From Actinomycetes bacterium (GTDB lineage: Bacteria; Actinomycetota; Actinomycetes; Actinomycetales; Cellulomonadaceae), in the NCBI GenBank assembly GCA_023390875.1, contig JAEWCA010000177.1:1-6697 (forward strand): a DNA stretch of 6,697 nucleotides, in the 5' to 3' direction. This document shows, piece by piece, positions 5,660 to 6,697 of the stretch (positions within the stretch are counted from its first letter, which is position 1; each line of letters begins with the position of its first letter). The notes under the pieces are model-generated. The model ran no database searches and was not told where the DNA came from. It saw only the letters and a list, made by a program, of their open reading frames with translations. Made by a program: the position numbers and the translations under genes.

Positions 5660-6280
5660 ATGTCCGCCGTGACGCTCTATGCGCAGACCTCGTGGCGCCG
5701 TTCTCGGCAGCTCGCCGCCGACCTGTTCGTCCTCGTGTGGGCCGTCGCGTGCGTGCGCACAGGGCTGTGGGTGCATGCCGTGGTCGGCCGGCTCGCCGCG
5801 CCTGGCCGCACGCTCGAGGACGCCGGGTCCTCGCTGTCCGACAGCCTCGGGTCGGCCGGCGAGACGGTCGCGCGCGTGCCGCTGGTCGGCGACGACGTGC
5901 GCTCCCCGTTCGACGCTGCCGGCGGAGCTGCGGACTCCATCGCGCAGGCGGGCGTCGAGGTCCAGCACGGGGCCGAGCACCTGGCGCTGGTGACAGGCGT
6001 GGTCGTGGCCGGCCTCCCGCTCCTGCTGGTCGTCGTCGCGTGGCTCGTGGTGCGCGTGCGGTTCGTCAGGCGGGCGCGGGCGGCGGCGCGGATCCTCGAC
6101 TCGGCGGCGGGCCTCGACCTGTTCGCCCTGCGGGCGCTGGCGACGCAGCCGGTCCGCGCGCTCGCCCACGTCAGCGACGACCCGGCGGACGCATGGCGCC
6201 GTCGCGACCCCGACGTCGTGCGCGCCTTGGCGTCCCTGGAGCTGCACGACCTCGGTCTGCGGGTCCCGCCGACGCCGTAG
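5660..6280 (+). CDS. conserved-looking two-helix membrane protein, function unknown
   Basis: The 206-residue product has a short basic N-terminus (TLYAQTSWRRSRQ), a first transmembrane helix at about 20-40 (DLFVLVWAVACV), a Gly/Ala/Asp-rich loop of about 65 residues (41-107), a second helix at about 108-133 (VVVAGLPLLLVVVAWLVV), then RVRFVRRAR, which fixes this side as cytoplasmic by the positive-inside rule. A soluble C-terminal domain (140-206) is rich in Leu, Ala and Asp. The loop would face outside. I remember similar uncharacterised actinobacterial proteins but no function. Two starts compete: ATG 5660, and GTG 5669, which has AGGA (5657-5660) eight bases upstream and would begin right at TLYA. 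It stands alone on its strand, with a hairpin after it. Confidence 0.8.
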   Translation: MSAVTLYAQTSWRRSRQLAADLFVLVWAVACVRTGLWVHAVVGRLAAPGRTLEDAGSSLSDSLGSAGETVARVPLVGDDVRSPFDAAGGAADSIAQAGVEVQHGAEHLALVTGVVVAGLPLLLVVVAWLVVRVRFVRRARAAARILDSAAGLDLFALRALATQPVRALAHVSDDPADAWRRRDPDVVRALASLELHDLGLRVPPTP

Positions 6281-6309
6281 TGCTGCGTGGGCCCCAGCTT
6301 TCACATCTG

Positions 6310-6322
6310 GCCGGTCACCGGC
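6310..6322 (+). terminator. palindrome after the two-helix membrane protein gene
   Basis: GCCGGT-C-ACCGGC is a perfect odd palindrome starting 30 bases after the stop. It cannot fold as a tight hairpin without opening inner pairs, and there is no T-run. It may be part of a terminator (CCAGC 6294-6298 can also pair with GCTGG 6320-6324) or a protein-binding site. Confidence 0.3.
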
Positions 6323-6671
6323 TGGCGTCCGCAGGGGCGCGTGTGATGACGGCGGACCACCCGCAGCCGCGTCGGCGCGCGAGCAGGGGAGCCGATCGTC
6401 GGCCTCCTCATCCGAACGCCCGCGAACATCGAGCGGGCTAGCAGCCACAGGACGCCGCCGCTCGAATCGGAGCACTCGGTCGAGCCTCTCGACAGTCGCT
6501 CCTCGGCGCGCGATGGCGGCCTTCCGGATGCGCGGCGCCGCGACCGGTGTCAACGTCCTACCAGGACACGACCGAAGCAGCCGGTGGGATGCGTCCGCGT
6601 CGAACGCGACGAGCACCGCCGCACGCCCGTCCGCCCGGCATCGACGCCAGCGACACGTGCACGCACGGGGT

Positions 6672-6690
6672 GCCGGCCGCCGCGGCCGGC
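6672..6690. repeat. perfect 19-base GC-only palindrome at the window edge
   Basis: Two 9-base arms (6672-6680 GCCGGCCGC and 6682-6690 GCGGCCGGC) flank a single C. All bases are G or C. It could be a terminator stem for a gene off the right edge, or a protein-binding site; there is no T-run in view. Confidence 0.4.
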
Positions 6691-6697
6691 GGCCGAC

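Larger units (their letters stand above)
6281..6697. other. 417-base stretch without a supported gene
   Basis: I read both strands here and find no frame with convincing protein character. A plus-strand frame opens at ATG 6513 (MAAFRMRGAATGVNVLPGHD) and stays open to the window edge for 61 codons with mostly G/C third positions, but it has no ribosome-binding site and turns Arg/His-rich; it could be the start of a gene running off the edge (low confidence). A 31-codon frame at 6346-6441 looks random. The stretch also holds the palindromes at 6310-6322 and 6672-6690. Confidence 0.6.

Noticed and set aside
5509..6441. Plus-strand open frame of 310 codons overlapping the membrane protein gene
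   Set aside because: The portion over 5660-6280 is Arg/Gly/Ala-rich shadow. The hairpin 5525-5552 lies at its start, and there is no ribosome-binding site.
6452..6484. Minus-strand LDRVLRFERRR, resembling the C-terminal domain of AraC-type regulators
   Set aside because: The flanking AraC hallmarks (such as the GY-D-Q-H segment) are absent in all three minus-strand frames, so the likeness is probably chance.
5585..6616. Minus-strand open frame of 343 codons
   Set aside because: It lies opposite the two-helix membrane protein and has shadow composition (Arg/Ala/Pro/His-rich).
1..6697. CRISPR arrays, tRNA or rRNA genes
   Set aside because: No regularly spaced direct repeats beyond the IS ends and no recognisable tRNA or rRNA sequence were seen on either strand.

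Overview
The window looks like chromosomal DNA from a high-GC Gram-positive bacterium (Actinomycetota). The reasons are a strong G/C bias at third codon positions in every real gene, two promoters of the TAnnnT type placed so that the transcript would start at the ATG (leaderless mRNA), and a pentapeptide-DinB protein and a two-helix membrane protein of types I associate with actinobacteria. The genus cannot be fixed from sequence alone.

Left part (1-1414) is accessory-looking. The first 58 bases encode, on the minus strand, the N-terminus of an IS3-type OrfA transposase. The probable end of that insertion sequence is at about 154. Directly next to it is a 5'-truncated open frame (155-311). 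Then come a small cysteine-rich protein (359-610), a strong hairpin terminator (616-646) and a three-helix membrane protein of unknown function (762-1448).

Middle part (1415-3536) is one apparently complete IS21-family element of about 2.1 kb on the minus strand. It has istA (DDE transposase), istB (AAA+ ATPase helper) overlapping as TGATG, and two 25-bp-spaced terminal repeats at each end. It landed inside the 3' end of the membrane-protein gene: the last ten codons and the stop of that gene now come from the IS, and a candidate for the displaced original 3' end is found on the other side (3540-3645, same frame).

Right part (3537-6697) looks like ordinary chromosome read on the plus strand. 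It has a serine beta-lactamase-like hydrolase (3673-4548), a pentapeptide-repeat/DinB protein (4729-5448) and an uncharacterised two-helix membrane protein (5660-6280). The first two each carry their own leaderless-type promoter, so they are probably separate transcripts rather than an operon. The last 417 bases hold no gene I can support, only two perfect odd palindromes.

I do not see a clearly new multi-gene system. The best candidates for something undescribed are the Cys-rich small protein and the neighbouring three-helix membrane protein between the two insertion sequences. The most informative structural observation is how the IS21 element rewrote the C-terminus of the latter.
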